Positions 24,691 through 34,288 of a DNA stretch of 40,568 nucleotides are shown piece after piece. Below the pieces are notes generated by a model. That model made no database searches, had not been told where the DNA came from, and was given only the letters and a program-made list of their open reading frames with translations. Origin of the DNA: Lachnospiraceae bacterium (GTDB lineage Bacteria > Bacillota > Clostridia > Lachnospirales > Lachnospiraceae); the NCBI GenBank assembly GCA_017405805.1, contig JAFQZU010000004.1, positions 70,379-110,946 on the forward strand, given 5' to 3'. Numbering within the stretch: the first letter of the stretch is position 1; every line of letters begins with the position of its first letter. The position numbers were made by a program, and so were the translations under genes.

Positions 24691-26718
24691 ATGCAGAATA
24701 AAGGAAAATATTACATCACCACAGCGATTGCCTATACTTCGGGAAAACCCCATATCGGCAACACCTATGAGATCATCCTGGCGGACTGTATCGCCAGATA
24801 CAAGAGAGCGGACGGATATGACGTCCACTTCCAGACCGGAAGCGACGAGCACGGCCAGAAGATCGAATCCCGCGCGAAGGCGGCGGGCATCACGCCCAAA
24901 CAGTTCGTGGACGAGACGGCGGGAGAGATCAAGCGCCTGTGGGATCTCGTGAACACCTCCTATGACCGCTTCATCCGCACGACGGACGAGGACCACGAGA
25001 AGCAGGTGCAGAAGATCTTCAAGAAGCTCTATGACCAGGGCGACATCTATCTCGGCCATTACGAAGGGCTTTACTGCCAGGAGTGCGAGGCCTTCTACAC
25101 CTCCTCCCAGATCGTGGACGAGGACAAGTGCCCCGTCTGCGGCAGCACCGTACATCCGGCCAAGGAGGACGCGTACTTCTTCAAGATGAAGAAATACGCC
25201 GACCGCCTGATCGAGCATATCAACACCCATCCGGAGTTCATCCAGCCCGTATCGCGCAAGAACGAGATGATGAACAACTTCCTGCTGCCGGGACTCCAGG
25301 ACCTGTGCGTGTCCAGAAGCTCCTTTACCTGGGGCATCCCCGTGGATTTCGCGCCCGGCCACGTCATCTATGTCTGGCTCGACGCGCTGACCAACTATAT
25401 CACCGGGATCGGCTACGACGCGGACGGAAATTACAGCGACCTCTATAAGAAGAACTGGCCCGCGGACCTGCACCTGATCGGCAAGGATATCATCCGCTTC
25501 CACACGATCTACTGGCCCATCTTCCTGATGGCGCTCGGCGAGCCTCTTCCCAAGCAGGTGTTCGGCCACCCCTGGCTTCTGCAGGGCGGCGAGAAGATGA
25601 GCAAGACCAAGGGCAACGTCATTTATGCCGACGACCTGGTGGACATCTTCGGCGTCGACGCCGTGCGCTATTTTGTCGTGCATGAGATGCCCTACGAGAA
25701 CGACGGCGTGATCACCTGGGAGCTGGTGACGGAGCGCATCAACACCGATCTGGCCAACACGCTGGGGAACCTCGTGAACCGCACGATCGCGATGAGCAAC
25801 AAGTATTTTGACGGGGTCGTGGAGGACCGGCACGCGGCAGAGGCCGTGGACGAGGACCTGAAAGCGGTCTGCACGGGCGCTTACGAGAAGGTCGAGGCCA
25901 AGATGGACGAGCTGCGCGCGGCGGACGCCCTGACAGCCATCTTCACGGTCTTCAAGAGACTCAACAAGTACATCGACGAGACGGAGCCCTGGGTGCTGGC
26001 AAGAGACGAGGCGAAAAAAGACCGCCTTGCCACCGTGCTCTACAATCTCGTGGAAGGCATCATGATCGGCACCTCCCTGGTGGCGCCTTTCATGCCCGAT
26101 ACCGCTGACAAGATCGCGAAACAGTTTGGTACGCAGCTGCGCGATTTCGATACGCTGGGACAGTTCGGCCTGTATCCGTCCGGCAGCAAGGTGACGGATA
26201 AGCCCGAGATCCTCTTCGCGCGTCTCGACAAAAAAGCGGTCATGAAGGACGTGGACAAGATCATGGAGAAGCAGCGCAAGGAGGCCGAGCGCCAGCAGAA
26301 GATCGCCGAGAAGACCGAAAAAAAGGCGGAGAAGGCAGAGGAGAAGAAGGCCGCTGCGGCACAGAAGCCTGCTTCCGAGCCCAAAGCGCAGGTCTCCATC
26401 GATGATTTTGACAAGCTCGAGCTGAAGGTAGGTGAAGTGCTGGAGTGCTATGCGGTGCCCAAGTCCAAGAAGCTCCTGTGCATGCAGGTGCGGATCGGCT
26501 CTGAGGTGCGCCAGATCGTCTCCGGCATTCAGAAGTATTACACGCCCGAGCAGATGGTCGGCAGGAAGGTGGCGGTGATCACCAATCTCAAGCCTGCCAA
26601 GCTCGCGGGCCTTATGTCCGAGGGCATGATCCTGAGCGCCGAAGGTCCGGACGGCGCGCTGGGCCTGCTCACACCGGATCCCGAGAGGGAGATCCCGGAC
26701 GGATCGGATATCGCGTAA
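24691..26718 (+). CDS. metG: Methionyl-tRNA synthetase with C-terminal tRNA-binding domain
   Basis: Charges tRNA-Met. The 675-residue protein has the class I motif as AYTSGKPHIGN, one zinc knuckle (CQECEAF ... CPVCGS), the KMSKS motif as EKMSKTKGN, an anticodon-binding helical domain, then a highly charged Lys/Glu/Ala linker (about residues 520-565) and a C-terminal OB-fold dimerisation/tRNA-binding domain (KVGEVLECYAVPKSKKLLCMQVRIG). ATG 24691 is chosen for AGGAG at 24677-24681; an in-frame ATG at 24667 has a poorer site. The open frame further upstream overlaps map and is not coding. Confidence 0.95.
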   Translation: MQNKGKYYITTAIAYTSGKPHIGNTYEIILADCIARYKRADGYDVHFQTGSDEHGQKIESRAKAAGITPKQFVDETAGEIKRLWDLVNTSYDRFIRTTDEDHEKQVQKIFKKLYDQGDIYLGHYEGLYCQECEAFYTSSQIVDEDKCPVCGSTVHPAKEDAYFFKMKKYADRLIEHINTHPEFIQPVSRKNEMMNNFLLPGLQDLCVSRSSFTWGIPVDFAPGHVIYVWLDALTNYITGIGYDADGNYSDLYKKNWPADLHLIGKDIIRFHTIYWPIFLMALGEPLPKQVFGHPWLLQGGEKMSKTKGNVIYADDLVDIFGVDAVRYFVVHEMPYENDGVITWELVTERINTDLANTLGNLVNRTIAMSNKYFDGVVEDRHAAEAVDEDLKAVCTGAYEKVEAKMDELRAADALTAIFTVFKRLNKYIDETEPWVLARDEAKKDRLATVLYNLVEGIMIGTSLVAPFMPDTADKIAKQFGTQLRDFDTLGQFGLYPSGSKVTDKPEILFARLDKKAVMKDVDKIMEKQRKEAERQQKIAEKTEKKAEKAEEKKAAAAQKPASEPKAQVSIDDFDKLELKVGEVLECYAVPKSKKLLCMQVRIGSEVRQIVSGIQKYYTPEQMVGRKVAVITNLKPAKLAGLMSEGMILSAEGPDGALGLLTPDPEREIPDGSDIA

Positions 26719-26749
26719 TCGTACACCTGCACATTGCTGGGAGGAGATA

Positions 26750-27187
26750 ATGAGAAAGAAGACTGCCATTGCATGTACGGCCCTTTGCTTTATCGTGGCG
26801 GCAGGCGCCCCTTCCCTGGAAACCCTGGCTGCGGAGGAAGTGATAGAGAACATTGAAAAGGGCGCCGGCGATCTCTATGACCAGGTCGATCACATGGTCG
26901 ACAACGTGGACACGGAATCCATCAAAGGACAGATCCGCCTCGCGCTGGAGAGCCTGGACGCCATGGGTCTCTCGCCGACGGTCATCGCGCGGGAGCACTT
27001 CGGCATTCAGTTAAATCCCATGTCCGGCGTGGCTTCGGGGATCACCGGAGACATAGTGGACCAGGCGGAAAAAGCGGTCAAGGAACAGTCGGACGGAAAA
27101 CTCCAGACGCTTTTTGACCAGATCTTCGGCGGCGTGAGCGACTTCGTCACATCGATCGTCGGACTGGTCGAGGGACTGATGAAGTGA
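26750..27187 (+). CDS. Small secreted protein of unknown function
   Basis: Unrecognised protein of 145 residues. It starts with a clear signal peptide (Lys-rich start, hydrophobic core TALCFIVAAGAP, cleavage likely after LAA near residue 29). The mature part is acidic and helical, with VEGLMK at its end and a conserved-looking middle (AMGLSPTVIAREHFGIQLNPMSGVA). No cysteines remain after cleavage and no lipobox is present, so it is probably exported to the cell surface or medium. GGGAGGAG supports the start. It is 31 bases after metG and 31 bases before the YesL-type gene, so all are probably cotranscribed. Confidence 0.75.
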   Translation: MRKKTAIACTALCFIVAAGAPSLETLAAEEVIENIEKGAGDLYDQVDHMVDNVDTESIKGQIRLALESLDAMGLSPTVIAREHFGIQLNPMSGVASGITGDIVDQAEKAVKEQSDGKLQTLFDQIFGGVSDFVTSIVGLVEGLMK

Positions 27188-27218
27188 CGCAGGCTCCTGC
27201 CGCGAACAGGGTATATGC

Positions 27219-27842
27219 ATGAATCTGTTTGATATGGACAACCCGGTCCTTGTTTTTCTGGGGCGCGTGGCGGATCTGATGATCCTGAACATGCTGACGC
27301 TGGTGCTGTGCCTGCCGGTCGTTACGGCCGGCGCGGCGCTTACCGGCATGCATTATGTCGCCCTCAAGATCTATCGGGACGAGGACTGCTGGATCATACG
27401 GTCTTTTTTTCACTCTTTTAAGGGAAACTTCAGGCAGGCGACGGTCATCTGGGGCATTTTTCTCGCCGCCGGCGCGGCGGCAGCCTACTGCCTCATGCTT
27501 GTCCTTTCCGGTGAAGGCCCCCTTCGCCTTGCCGCAGTGCTTTGCGCGGGCATGTGCCTGGCGGTCCTGTTCATGATCGGGACGACCGCCTTTACGCTGC
27601 TGGCAAGGTTCGACAATACGGTGAAGGGCACGCTGTACAATGCGGCGGTGCTGACCTTTACGCTGCTTCCCAGGAGCATCGCTGTACTTTTGCTCCATGC
27701 GGCGCCGGTCCTGGCAGCCATGTACGTGCCGGCGCTCCTTCCTGTTGCGGTATTGTTCTTCCTCTCCGTGCCTGCGCTGGGGACGGCCTGGCTGTACGAT
27801 CCGGCCATCCGCAGGCTGGAGGATCAGGCCCGCAGCGCGTGA
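27219..27842 (+). CDS. YesL-family membrane protein (DUF624)
   Basis: Membrane protein of 207 residues with five or six hydrophobic segments. The start, MNLFDMDNPVLVFLGRVADLMILNML, with LCLPVVTAGAALTGMHYVALKI, is the hallmark of YesL/DUF624 proteins, often found beside carbohydrate ABC transporters; function unknown. An AACAGGG lies before ATG 27219. A terminator follows and then an MsmK-type ATPase gene, which fits the family's habit of lying near sugar transport genes. Confidence 0.8.
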   Translation: MNLFDMDNPVLVFLGRVADLMILNMLTLVLCLPVVTAGAALTGMHYVALKIYRDEDCWIIRSFFHSFKGNFRQATVIWGIFLAAGAAAAYCLMLVLSGEGPLRLAAVLCAGMCLAVLFMIGTTAFTLLARFDNTVKGTLYNAAVLTFTLLPRSIAVLLLHAAPVLAAMYVPALLPVAVLFFLSVPALGTAWLYDPAIRRLEDQARSA

Positions 27843-27875
27843 CAGGGACCCTTTCGGCAGATTGACGAAAAAAAC

Positions 27876-27922
27876 AGGATTATTCGGTCATTTTTACAAA
27901 GACGGCCGGATGATCCTTTTTT
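27876..27922 (+). terminator. Terminator after the YesL-type gene
   Basis: AGGATTATTCGGTC (27876-27889) pairs with GGCCGGATGATCCT (27904-27917), 14 bp with three G-U pairs, around a 14-base loop and is followed by six T residues. It separates the map-metG unit from the ABC ATPase gene. Confidence 0.8.
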
Positions 27923-28049
27923 GATTCCAGGAAAGGTGTCAAAGAAAGAAGCAATTCTTTGTGGAAGCTGGGCATGGGAAAGAAGGCGGAAGACCGGTAT
28001 ACTCTTTTTCAGAACGAAAACTGAGATTCCCGTTTGAAAGGAGCCCATG

Positions 28050-29150
<1,101 letters not shown>

Positions 29151-29156
29151 GCGCAG

Positions 29157-29188
29157 CCCTGTCTGACAGGGTTCGGAGATGATATAAT
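29157..29188 (+). promoter_or_regulatory. TATAAT promoter element with 15-base palindrome
   Basis: A perfect palindrome, CCCTGTCTGACAGGG (29157-29171), lies just after the ABC ATPase stop and is followed by a perfect TATAAT (29183-29188). The best -35, CTGACA (29163-29168), is within the palindrome but only 14 bases from the -10. This suggests a promoter for the regulator gene, with the palindrome as operator. Confidence 0.5.
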
Positions 29189-29261
29189 AGGCAGTGTGCG
29201 GACATTCCGTGCGCTGCCTTTTTCTGACGGGACCGGAATGGGACAGATGGAGAGAAATGGA

Positions 29262-30341
29262 ATGATTTCATCACAGGTCATAAGGGAATGTATTGAAAAG
29301 CTGCATGCGATCACGAGGATCGAATTCAGCGTCCAGGACACGGCAGGAGCGGCCGTTGCCGCCACGCCCGGCATGGAGCCGCCGGACAGGGAGGTCGTGC
29401 AGGGTTTTGCCGGATCTCCGGCGGACAGCCAGATCATGGGCAGCCGGTATCTTCTGAAGGTAATGGAAGGGGAGACGATCCGTTTTATCCTGACGGCCAT
29501 GGGCGGGCAGGAGCACGCCTTCATGATCGGGAAGGTGGCGGTGAGTGAACTGGAGCAGCTGATCGCCGCTTATCAGGAGAGATACGACAGGAACGGGTTC
29601 TTTCAGGATTTGCTGCTGGACAACCTGCTGCCGGTGGACATCCATAACCGCGCAAAAAAGCTGCACATCGGCACGAGCGCCGCAAGGGCCATCATCCTGT
29701 TCGAACTTCCCTCGCAGAAGGATCTGCCGGCGGCGGAGTTTTTGAGCCACCTCTTTTCTTCCAGAACGGGAGATTATCTGACGGCCATCGACGAGAACCG
29801 GATGATCCTGATCAAGTCCCTCCCGGAGCAGGATCCTGTCCCGGAGCGCAAAAAGGCGGCGGAGACGGCAGTCGATATGCTGAACATGGAGGCCATGATC
29901 CGGACCAGGGCGGCCTGCGGATCCATCGTGCACGAGCTCAAAGACCTGTCCCGCTCCTACAAGGAAGCCGTCATGGCCATGGAGGTCGGCAGGATCTTCT
30001 ATCCGGAGCAGCGGATCCTGACATACGAGGAGCTGGGGCTCGGAAGGCTCATCTACCAGCTGCCGCCGACGCTCTGCAGGATGTTTATCGCCGAGATCTT
30101 CGGGAGTGCCGAGCCGCTGACCCTTGACCAGGAGCTCCTGACGACCATCCACGTCTTTTTTGAGAACAATCTCAATGTGTCGGAGACGGCCCGCAAGCTC
30201 TATCTGCACCGCAATACGCTGGTGTACCGGCTGGAGAAGCTGCAGAAGAGTACGGGGCTGGATATTCGTAAATTTGAAGATGCGATGACGCTGCAGATCG
30301 CCATGATGGTCAGCAACTACCTGAAAGAACAGAATAATTAA
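29262..30341 (+). CDS. CdaR/PucR-family transcriptional regulator
   Basis: DNA-binding regulator of 359 residues. The C-terminal PucR-type helix-turn-helix is clear: FFENNLNVSETARKLYLHRNTLVYRLEKLQKSTGLDIR. The N-terminal half resembles the sugar-diacid-recognition region of CdaR proteins, with a GGDEF-like middle domain (about residues 125-250). ATG 29262 is chosen for GGAGAG 7 bases upstream; ATG 29247 and earlier starts are possible. It follows the MsmK-type ATPase gene by about 110 bases and may control sugar uptake genes. The effector is unknown. Confidence 0.82.
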   Translation: MISSQVIRECIEKLHAITRIEFSVQDTAGAAVAATPGMEPPDREVVQGFAGSPADSQIMGSRYLLKVMEGETIRFILTAMGGQEHAFMIGKVAVSELEQLIAAYQERYDRNGFFQDLLLDNLLPVDIHNRAKKLHIGTSAARAIILFELPSQKDLPAAEFLSHLFSSRTGDYLTAIDENRMILIKSLPEQDPVPERKKAAETAVDMLNMEAMIRTRAACGSIVHELKDLSRSYKEAVMAMEVGRIFYPEQRILTYEELGLGRLIYQLPPTLCRMFIAEIFGSAEPLTLDQELLTTIHVFFENNLNVSETARKLYLHRNTLVYRLEKLQKSTGLDIRKFEDAMTLQIAMMVSNYLKEQNN

Positions 30342-30344
30342 AGG

Positions 30345-30572
30345 ATCCATACAGGGGAGTAACTATTTTTGAGCGAGTGTTAGTCTCACTTAGGCCGTTT
30401 GCGTACGGCGGGGAGGCCGAGGGTGCGCGGCTCCCGCGTGCCCGAGTGGAGGGGTGTCTGAGCCCTCCGGTCATCAGAGCGGAGGGCGAGTTCCCGACTT
30501 GCCTCCCCGCCGTGCGGAAAGGGTCTTAGTGAGACTTACGCTCGCGATTGATAGTTACTCCCCTGTATGGAT
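30345..30572. repeat. 228-bp imperfect palindromic element
   Basis: The outer 22 bases (30345-30366, beginning ATCCATACAGGGG) are a perfect inverted repeat of 30551-30572. Moving inwards, 30373-30393 pairs with 30524-30544 with three mismatches, then TACGGCGGGGAGGC near 30404-30417 pairs with GCCTCCCCGCCGTG at 30501-30514. The centre holds further GC-rich hairpins (GGAGGG with CCCTCC). It lies between convergent genes, starting three bases after the CdaR-like stop, and its right part encodes the last 15 or so residues of the radical SAM protein. It has no gene of its own. A non-autonomous mobile element or large structured RNA/terminator are the main options. Confidence 0.8.
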
Positions 30573-31545
30573 TGTCCAATCCGGTTCCGTCGAAGGTAGG
30601 CGTATAGGCAAGTGACTGCGATTCGGCGCCCTGGATGAAGCCATTGGTAATTCCGAGAGAGATGGCGTAATCCACCAGGTCATCGTACTCCTCTTCCGTC
30701 AGGCGCCTGCCGATCAGAGGGTCGGAGACGGCTTCCGCGGCGGGCGTGTATTGATTGAGAAGACTGATGAAGATGGAATCCCCGTAGGTACTGTAAAGAT
30801 AGGAGAGGATCCGGCGGGAATCTTCCGCGCAGCCGGGGAGGGCCAGATGGCGCACGATGACGCCCTTTATCATAAGGGGATCGTCGGCGTCATCCGGCGC
30901 GTCGATGGCGTGCGTGCCGTCCGAAAAAAGGGGAACGGGGCACTGGCGGACCATCTCGGCCAGTGCGGCCGCGGCAACCTCCGGATAATCCGGCGCCTTT
31001 GAATAGCGGCGTGCGAGCTCGGGAGAGAAATATTTGAAGTCGGGAAGCCATACGTCCACGAGTCCTTCCAGGGCACGGATCGCTTCCACGCGTTCATAGG
31101 AGCTGGTATTGTAGACGACGGGGATCGAGAGACCCTGTCGTTTCGCCGATTCCAGGGCAGGAATCACGCGGGGCAGGAAGTGGGCGGCGGTCACCAGGTT
31201 GATGTTCGCGGCACTCTGCTCCTGGAGAGAGAGGAAGACTTCTGCCAGCCGGGAAGGGGAGAGCGTGCGGTGCGCGGCAGTCCCGGCACTGCCCAGGAGT
31301 TTATAGTTCTGGCAGTAGCTGCAGCCGACATTGCATCCGGAGAAGAAAACGGTGCCGCTGCCGGTCTGTCCGGAGATCACCGGTTCCTCGCTGTAATAGA
31401 GCGCGGCGCGGGCGGCACGGATCTCGCCGGCTTCCCCGCAGAATCCCGAAGCGCCGGACAGCCTGTCGGCATGGCAGGCACGGGGGCAGAGAATGCAGTC
31501 GGAAAGGTCAAAAAAGGAATTCGTTTTTATAAGGGAGTTGGCCAT
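30526..31545 (-). CDS. Radical SAM protein, PflA-like (COG1313 type)
   Basis: Radical SAM enzyme of 339 residues related to pyruvate-formate-lyase-activating proteins. The cluster motif is Cys71-x3-Cys75-x2-Cys78 in FFSGCNVGCSYCQN. An N-terminal cysteine set (CILCPRAC at 17-24 and Cys36) may bind another cluster or metal, as in this subgroup. Later parts (VVYNTSSYERVEAIR, VDVWLPDFKYFS, LMIKGVIVRHLALPG) match the family, whose substrate is unknown. The family normally ends near the FDGTGL seen here; the extra tail NPYRGVTINRERKSH is encoded by the palindromic element. ATG 31545 lacks a clear ribosome site; longer frames would run into the SRP RNA. Confidence 0.85.
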   Translation of the reverse strand: MANSLIKTNSFFDLSDCILCPRACHADRLSGASGFCGEAGEIRAARAALYYSEEPVISGQTGSGTVFFSGCNVGCSYCQNYKLLGSAGTAAHRTLSPSRLAEVFLSLQEQSAANINLVTAAHFLPRVIPALESAKRQGLSIPVVYNTSSYERVEAIRALEGLVDVWLPDFKYFSPELARRYSKAPDYPEVAAAALAEMVRQCPVPLFSDGTHAIDAPDDADDPLMIKGVIVRHLALPGCAEDSRRILSYLYSTYGDSIFISLLNQYTPAAEAVSDPLIGRRLTEEEYDDLVDYAISLGITNGFIQGAESQSLAYTPTFDGTGLDNPYRGVTINRERKSH

Positions 31546-31590
31546 AGTTAAACCATATAAGCATCTTTTGCGGATGTGCTGTTTCGGCTG

Positions 31591-31816
31591 AAAAAAAAAG
31601 AACACCCTGCTCCGTACGGCGGAACCCTGACACGGTACTGCGTTTCCAGCTCCGCCAGGCACCCTCACGGCACATGAAAGGGCCCGCTTAGTGCTGCTTT
31701 GTTCCCAATCTGACACGGTTCACAGGGATTCATTGCGTGAGACCCGAGCTTCAACACGGAAAACGGCAGGCAGCTGTCAGGATTCCGCCCTGCAGAGCAG
31801 GGCTGTTTTATTTTGT
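31591..31816 (-). ncRNA. ffs: Signal recognition particle RNA
   Basis: RNA scaffold of the SRP that targets membrane proteins. On the minus strand the conserved S-domain reads GTGTCAGATTGGGAACAAAG then CAGCACTAAG, with a GGAA tetraloop closed by UUG/CAA, a covarying version of the usual CCGGAAGG, and the Cys-loop-like ACAAAGCAGCAC side. The flanking GTGCCGTGAGGGTGCCTGG is also typical. The 5' and 3' ends pair (CCCTGCTC with GAGCAGGG, and GGCGGAATCCTGACA with TGTCAGGGTTCCGCC), giving the long Firmicutes form with an Alu domain, about 225 bases. It ends in a run of nine T residues. It lies directly downstream of tadA, the usual place in Firmicutes. Ends are estimated to within several bases. 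Confidence 0.9.
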
Positions 31817-31822
31817 ACGAAT

Positions 31823-31851
31823 ACTATAATCAAATAGGGGAGGAAAGTCAA
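31823..31851 (-). promoter_or_regulatory. Promoter of the SRP RNA
   Basis: On the minus strand TTGACT (31851-31846) and TATAGT (31828-31823) are separated by 17 bases, a strong sigma-A promoter. The -35 overlaps the last codons of tadA. Confidence 0.8.
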
Positions 31852-32345
31852 GACTGATCCGCCGCCGCCCGTTTCCTCATTTTCTCCTCCTTGTTGCGCC
31901 TTCGAAGATCTTTGAAAAAGCGTTGCAGGATCTCCGTGCACTCTTTTTGCAGGACGCCGGACGTGATCTCCGCCTGATGGTTGAAGTCCGGATTCTGCAG
32001 GATGTTGAGGAGCGTGCCCGCGCAGCCTGATTTGGGGCTGCCGGCGCCGATCACCACGCGGTCGATCCTGGACTGGACCAGCGCGCCGGCGCACATGGGG
32101 CAGGGCTCCAGCGTACAGTAGAGGGTGCAGCCCTCCAGACGCCAGTCACCCAGCTTCCGGCAGGCCTTGCGGATCGCCGTGATCTCGGCGTGGGCCAGTG
32201 TGGTGTGGTCGGTGTTGCGGCGGTTATAGCCTCTGCCGATGATCTTCCCATCGCAGACGATGAGTGCGCCGATGGGGACTTCGCCCAGCGCCAGGGCTTT
32301 TTCGGCCTGTTTGAGGGCGAGCTTCATATAGTGGGAATCGTCCAT
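31848..32345 (-). CDS. tadA: tRNA adenosine(34) deaminase
   Basis: Converts A34 to inosine in the tRNA-Arg(ACG) wobble position. The 165-residue protein has the zinc/catalytic motif HAEITAIRKA and the PCPMCAGAL zinc ligands of the cytidine-deaminase fold, with the tRNA-binding SRIDRVVIGAGSPKSGCAGTLLNILQ stretch typical of TadA. ATG 32345 follows GGAGGAAGC at ideal distance; the frame is open to 32381. The C-terminal tail is basic (RRRNKEEKMRKRAA). The SRP RNA promoter overlaps its 3' end. Confidence 0.94.
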   Translation of the reverse strand: MDDSHYMKLALKQAEKALALGEVPIGALIVCDGKIIGRGYNRRNTDHTTLAHAEITAIRKACRKLGDWRLEGCTLYCTLEPCPMCAGALVQSRIDRVVIGAGSPKSGCAGTLLNILQNPDFNHQAEITSGVLQKECTEILQRFFKDLRRRNKEEKMRKRAAADQS

Positions 32346-32421
32346 GCTTCCTCCGGAATGCTGAGATACAAAAATGATCAATAAACATCATAGAAGAAAC
32401 AGAAAGAAAAGACAAGGTATA

Positions 32422-32450
32422 TTCAGAGAACCGCATATTTGTGGTAGAAT
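32422..32450 (+). promoter_or_regulatory. Extended -10 promoter of the first sigma-54 activator
   Basis: TTCAGA (32422-32427), 17 bases, then TAGAAT (32445-32450) preceded by TGG, an extended -10. It is a housekeeping-type promoter, unlike the sigma-54 promoter of the second activator gene. Confidence 0.6.
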
Positions 32451-32522
32451 ATTACGTGTGACATTTTTTTGCCTCGTAAGCAGGAGCTTTTTCACTGCCA
32501 CGGTATCAATAACGGAGGGAAT

Positions 32523-33980
32523 GTGAGACGGACAGAATTCTACAAAAGAGTTTTCGATGAAATGCTGCGGCTTTCGGATGACGGTTTTATCGTCGTTGAC
32601 AATCATTCGATCGTCACGGATATCAGCGACCGATACAGCGCCTTTTTGGGCAAACCAAAGGAGGAGATCATCGGCAGACCCATTACGGACGTCATTCCCA
32701 ACAGTAAGATGCCCGATATCATGAAAAACAAGTACCAGGAGGAACTGGCACTGCACAAATTTGTGCCCGGCTACGTCCGAGACGCCAAGAATGATTTCGT
32801 GCTGGTCAGCCGTACTTACGTCGAGGACTCCAGAGGAAACGTCATAGGCGGCGTGGCGCAGGTCCATTTTCGTGAGCAGTCGATCGAATCGGCGCGCCGC
32901 ATGCTCAAGGAGTACAACGAGCTGGAATTCCTTCGCGAGCAGTATGCCAGGTTCAACGAATCGCAGCCGAGCTTCAACGATATCATCGGAAACAGCTGCA
33001 TTATCCGCCAGAAGAAAAGAGAGGCCATTCAGGCCTCCAAGACCAATTTCTCCGTGCTGATCACGGGGGAGAGCGGAACGGGCAAAGAGGTTTTCGCGCG
33101 GGCGATCCACTATGCCAGCGCGCGCAACCACAGGCCTTTTGTCAGCGTAAACTGCGCCGCCATTCCGGCGGAGCTTCTCGAATCGGAGCTCTTCGGATAT
33201 GAAGAGGGGGCCTTTACGGGCGCCAAAAAAGGCGGGCGCAAAGGCAAATTCATCCAGGCGGACGGGGGGACCATTTTCCTCGATGAGATCGGTGACATGC
33301 CCCTTGTGATGCAGGCCAAGCTCCTGCGCGTTCTGCAGGAACGGGAAGTCGATACCGTGGGCGGCAGCACACCGGTGCCGGTCGACATACGTGTGATCTC
33401 GGCGACCAGAAAGAACCTGGAGCAGATGATCCAGGAGGGAAGCTTCCGCGAAGATCTGTATTACCGTCTGAACGTCATCAATATCAATCTTCCCCCGCTG
33501 CGGGAGCGGCAGGAGGATATACCGCAGCTGGTCGCCTATTACATGGAAACGCTCAATCGGGAATATCACCGGAATGTGGCGATCACGAAAGAGGCGGTAG
33601 AAGTCCTCTGCTTTCACAACTGGACGGGCAATGTGCGCGAACTCGACAACGTGATCAAGGCTGCGTATGCAGTTTGCGACGGGCTGGAGATCGTGACGGC
33701 CGACCTGCCCGTGCGTCTTAAGTCCGAGCAGGAAGAAGTGGAGGAGGGCAGGAGAGGATCGGTCCGCCAGCTGAAAGACGAGAACGGATGGCATGCGGCA
33801 GAACAGCTGGAGATCGCGCATGCTTCGGGATCTGTCAAAAAGTATATGGAGAGGATTGAAAAAGAATTGATACTGACGGCTTACGATAAGTTTCACAGTG
33901 TTCGAAAGGCTGCAGAATATCTTGGGATGAGTATGCCGACCTACGTGCGCAAACGGCAGGCGTATCTCAAGGAGGAATAA
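32523..33980 (+). CDS. Sigma-54-dependent activator (PAS-AAA+-HTH), paralogue 1
   Basis: Enhancer-binding protein that uses ATP to open sigma-54 promoters. An N-terminal PAS domain (about 10-120: [32 protein letters not shown]) senses a signal. The AAA+ domain has Walker A GESGTGKE (from residue 182), the sigma-54 contact loop GAFTGA (229-234), Walker [12 protein letters not shown] and the R-finger region [13 protein letters not shown]-terminal Fis-type helix-turn-helix is [24 protein letters not shown] 32523, with GGAGGGA just upstream, is favoured by alignment to its neighbour; a TTG at 32469 has no ribosome site. It shares order and roughly half its residues with the next gene, a tandem duplication. 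Confidence 0.9.
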   Translation: MRRTEFYKRVFDEMLRLSDDGFIVVDNHSIVTDISDRYSAFLGKPKEEIIGRPITDVIPNSKMPDIMKNKYQEELALHKFVPGYVRDAKNDFVLVSRTYVEDSRGNVIGGVAQVHFREQSIESARRMLKEYNELEFLREQYARFNESQPSFNDIIGNSCIIRQKKREAIQASKTNFSVLITGESGTGKEVFARAIHYASARNHRPFVSVNCAAIPAELLESELFGYEEGAFTGAKKGGRKGKFIQADGGTIFLDEIGDMPLVMQAKLLRVLQEREVDTVGGSTPVPVDIRVISATRKNLEQMIQEGSFREDLYYRLNVININLPPLRERQEDIPQLVAYYMETLNREYHRNVAITKEAVEVLCFHNWTGNVRELDNVIKAAYAVCDGLEIVTADLPVRLKSEQEEVEEGRRGSVRQLKDENGWHAAEQLEIAHASGSVKKYMERIEKELILTAYDKFHSVRKAAEYLGMSMPTYVRKRQAYLKEE

Positions 33981-34024
33981 GAAAAAACGATCGTACAGTA
34001 CAGATACGGATGTTTTGAAATTGG

Positions 34025-34070
34025 AACGCTCCGAAAATGATCATATCATTTTTGGAGCGTTTTTGTTTTT
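34025..34070 (+). terminator. Terminator between the two activator genes
   Basis: A 17-bp stem (34025-34041 with 34045-34061, one G-U pair) with a CAT loop is followed by TTTTTGTTTTT. It shows that the two activators are separate transcripts. The rest of the 308-base gap (33981-34288) is AT-rich and holds the sigma-54 promoter of the second gene; no gene was seen. Confidence 0.9.
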
Positions 34071-34218
34071 ATCCATGTTTTGGCGAAGGTTCGATGAACA
34101 GGATTATACATATTGCACAAAAAAAGCCTGTGTGATAGAAATAACAAAGGGCTCATAATGATCAAATTTTTATATGAATATCACAAAAGTGAATTTTTTT
34201 GCCCAGTTAAGGCATTTA

Positions 34219-34234
34219 TGGCATAGAGATTGCC
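34219..34234 (+). promoter_or_regulatory. Sigma-54 promoter of the second activator
   Basis: TGGCAT-AGAGA-TTGCC has the RpoN GG and GC doublets 12 bases apart and shares its -24 hexamer with the CoA-operon promoter at 10566. Start is expected near 34245, with ATG at 34289. TTTGCCCAGTTAAGGCA just upstream (about 34198-34215) may be an activator site; the half TGCCC is shared with the CoA-operon palindrome. Confidence 0.75.
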
Positions 34235-34288
34235 TATATAAAGAAGAGGATAGATTTGAGATTTTTATGATTTGGAAAGAGGGAGCCT

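Noticed and set aside
24571-26853. Minus-strand open frame of about 760 codons opposite metG
   Set aside because: No recognisable protein family, no ribosome site, and it mirrors a clear methionyl-tRNA synthetase; long antisense frames are expected at this GC content.
31546-31716. N-terminal extension of the radical SAM protein
   Set aside because: It reads through the SRP RNA and its terminator T-run (encoding four consecutive Phe), so it is not coding.
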